Assembly: GCA_031269135.1 (NCBI GenBank)
Contig: JAISZP010000200.1
Location: forward strand, 1-6,086
DNA from: Deltaproteobacteria bacterium
GTDB lineage: Bacteria; Desulfobacterota; Desulfarculia; Adiutricales; Adiutricaceae
Reading direction: 5' to 3'
Length of the DNA: 6,086 nt
The notes beneath the pieces were generated by a model that was given only the letters and a program-made list of their open reading frames with translations, was not told the origin of the DNA and did no database searches. The position numbers were made by a program, and so were the translations under genes. Of the stretch, positions 5,545 through 6,086 are shown piece after piece (position 1 is the first letter of the stretch; each line of letters opens with the position of its first letter).

Positions 5545-5576
5545 GCAAGCTGATTGATGCAGACAGCCTAAGCGAA

Positions 5577-5627
5577 CCCCTTGGCTTCGGCCAAGGGGAG
5601 TAATTGAGGCCGAAAAACTTGTTCGGC
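5577..5627. other. Two adjacent hairpins, one with a UUCG tetraloop
   Basis: CCCCTTGGC (5577-5585) and GCCAAGGGG (5590-5598) form a perfect 9-bp stem closed by TTCG, giving the very stable cUUCGg tetraloop in a plus-strand RNA. GCCGAA (5609-5614) pairs with TTCGGC (5622-5627) in a second hairpin. GGCCGAA (5608-5614) could instead pair with TTCGGCC (5586-5592). On the minus strand the first hairpin is followed by TTCGCTT, a poor U-run, so termination of the gene to its right is possible but not clear. Confidence 0.5.
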
Positions 5628-5639
5628 GCTCGGAAGCGT

Positions 5640-5703
5640 AGTCGCTTGGCCGCAAAGCTTCCTGGCGACAAAGTCGCTTGGTTAAATAGCTTCTTGGTTA
5701 CAC
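5640..5703. repeat. 32-bp tandem repeat built from 16-bp half-units
   Basis: Units 5640-5671 and 5672-5703 agree at 23 of 32 positions by hand alignment. Both begin with AGTCGCTTGG and have AGCTTCCTGG or AGCTTCTTGG 16 bases later. The sequence is therefore four 16-bp half-units in an A-B-A-B pattern. Five of the nine differences are transitions. The period is not a multiple of three and no credible protein covers it. It lies in the gap between the DUF2834 gene and the AT-rich right end. Confidence 0.6.
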
Positions 5704-5715
5704 GGTTTCTTTTCT

Positions 5716-5757
5716 GCAAGCCTGCCAAGGCAAGATTAGGCAAGCCAAGGCAAGATT
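5716..5757. repeat. Direct repeat of GCCAAGGCAAGATT next to the composition change
   Basis: GCCAAGGCAAGATT occurs exactly at 5724-5737 and 5744-5757, with a 20-base period. GCAAGCC precedes each copy (5716-5722 and 5740-5746), overlapping the second. The last copy ends 16 bases before the stop of the AT-rich frame at 5774, so the repeat marks the edge between average-GC and AT-rich DNA. Confidence 0.65.
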
Positions 5758-5773
5758 TGAAACTTTACTACCG

Positions 5774-6086
5774 TCACCCCTGATTTTCGGAAAAGTTTTC
5801 ATCAAGAACATCTACTTCATTTACGAATTGACTGATAATTGTTCTTTGCACTAGAAAAACATCTGCTATTTCATGTAAATAACCGTCATTAGTAACATAA
5901 CTCGCTGTTCCATATATGTAATTGCCATTATTAATGGTTTGGTTTGTTTCAGTATAGTTAATATTTAAACTTTCTATGCTAAGATCTTCTAATGTAAATA
6001 ATTCTCCAATATCTGTTATACCGTTCTGGTTTAAATCTCGCCAAATTTTAAGAAACTCCCAATTAGTATCGTTAGAATTAATTATG
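5774..6086 (-). CDS. C-terminal end of an RTX/FrpC-like calcium-binding protein, partial
   Basis: On the minus strand 103 codons are open from the right edge (first full codon 6085-6083) to a TGA at 5776-5774; the start lies outside. Residues 17-28 (DLNQNGITDIGE) form a canonical EF-hand calcium loop with Asp1, Asn3, Asn5, Gly6, Asp9 and Glu12. The context LKIWRDLNQNG, then ELFTLEDLSIESLNINY, a Gly/Thr-rich beta stretch and HEIADVFL is the module found in large secreted RTX proteins of the FrpA/FrpC type. Such proteins are usually exported by type I secretion and act outside the cell. The end, FSENQG, is not a typical type I signal, so the gene may be truncated. Codons are AT-rich, unlike its neighbours, which suggests transfer. 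Confidence 0.75.
   Translation of the reverse strand, partial: IINSNDTNWEFLKIWRDLNQNGITDIGELFTLEDLSIESLNINYTETNQTINNGNYIYGTASYVTNDGYLHEIADVFLVQRTIISQFVNEVDVLDENFSENQG

Noticed and set aside
5458..5743. Two small minus-strand frames of 65 and 70 codons
   Set aside because: They overlap each other in different frames, run through tandem repeats and hairpins, and read as low-quality Arg/Ser-rich translations without ribosome sites.
5640..5757. CRISPR array
   Set aside because: The repeats are short, adjacent and diverged with no unique spacers between identical repeats.

Overview
The window looks like a piece of a Gram-negative bacterial chromosome of moderate GC content (roughly half by eye in the coding parts). 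A bitopic SPOR-domain protein points to a Gram-negative envelope. The aspartate-semialdehyde dehydrogenase, QueD and DUF2834 sequences would fit a deltaproteobacterium (Desulfobacterota) or relative, but that placement is an inference from remembered family sequences and is not proven here. Gene density is low for a bacterium: four intergenic stretches of 250-470 bases lie between single genes or pairs.

Layout. Bases 1-1176 (+) encode a SPOR-domain membrane protein whose frame is open to the left edge. It converges on asd (1431-2468, -), with an AT-rich 15-bp tandem repeat and a long hairpin between the two. A 469-base gap holding a clear 12-bp terminator hairpin (2783-2810) follows. Next is an unrecognised, cysteine-free 282-residue protein (2953-3801, -). 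Its upstream region (3802-4128) is unusually structured: a 14-mer also present at the asd start, a mutually exclusive hairpin pair ending in seven U residues that looks like a transcription attenuator, a perfect 10-bp inverted repeat, and five T-tract repeats. A likely two-gene unit on the minus strand follows: an unrecognised 125-residue acidic/basic protein (4570-4947) and queD of queuosine biosynthesis (4129-4512). A DUF2834 three-helix membrane protein (5093-5455, -) precedes a 318-base noncoding stretch of GCCAAG/CTTGGC-rich hairpins and tandem repeats. The window ends in an AT-rich reading frame on the minus strand (5774-6086), open to the right edge. It is the C-terminal end of a large RTX/FrpC-like calcium-binding protein with a canonical EF-hand loop.

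The genes do not form one pathway. asd (lysine, threonine, methionine and diaminopimelate supply) and queD (tRNA modification) are housekeeping genes. The SPOR and DUF2834 proteins belong to the envelope. The right-hand RTX-like fragment differs sharply in base composition, about 30% GC in 5821-6060, and begins right after a duplicated 14-mer, so it may mark the edge of an acquired region. The strongest leads for something new are that boundary, the attenuator-like leader of the orphan 282-residue gene, and the orphan protein itself. No complete undescribed multi-gene system is visible.
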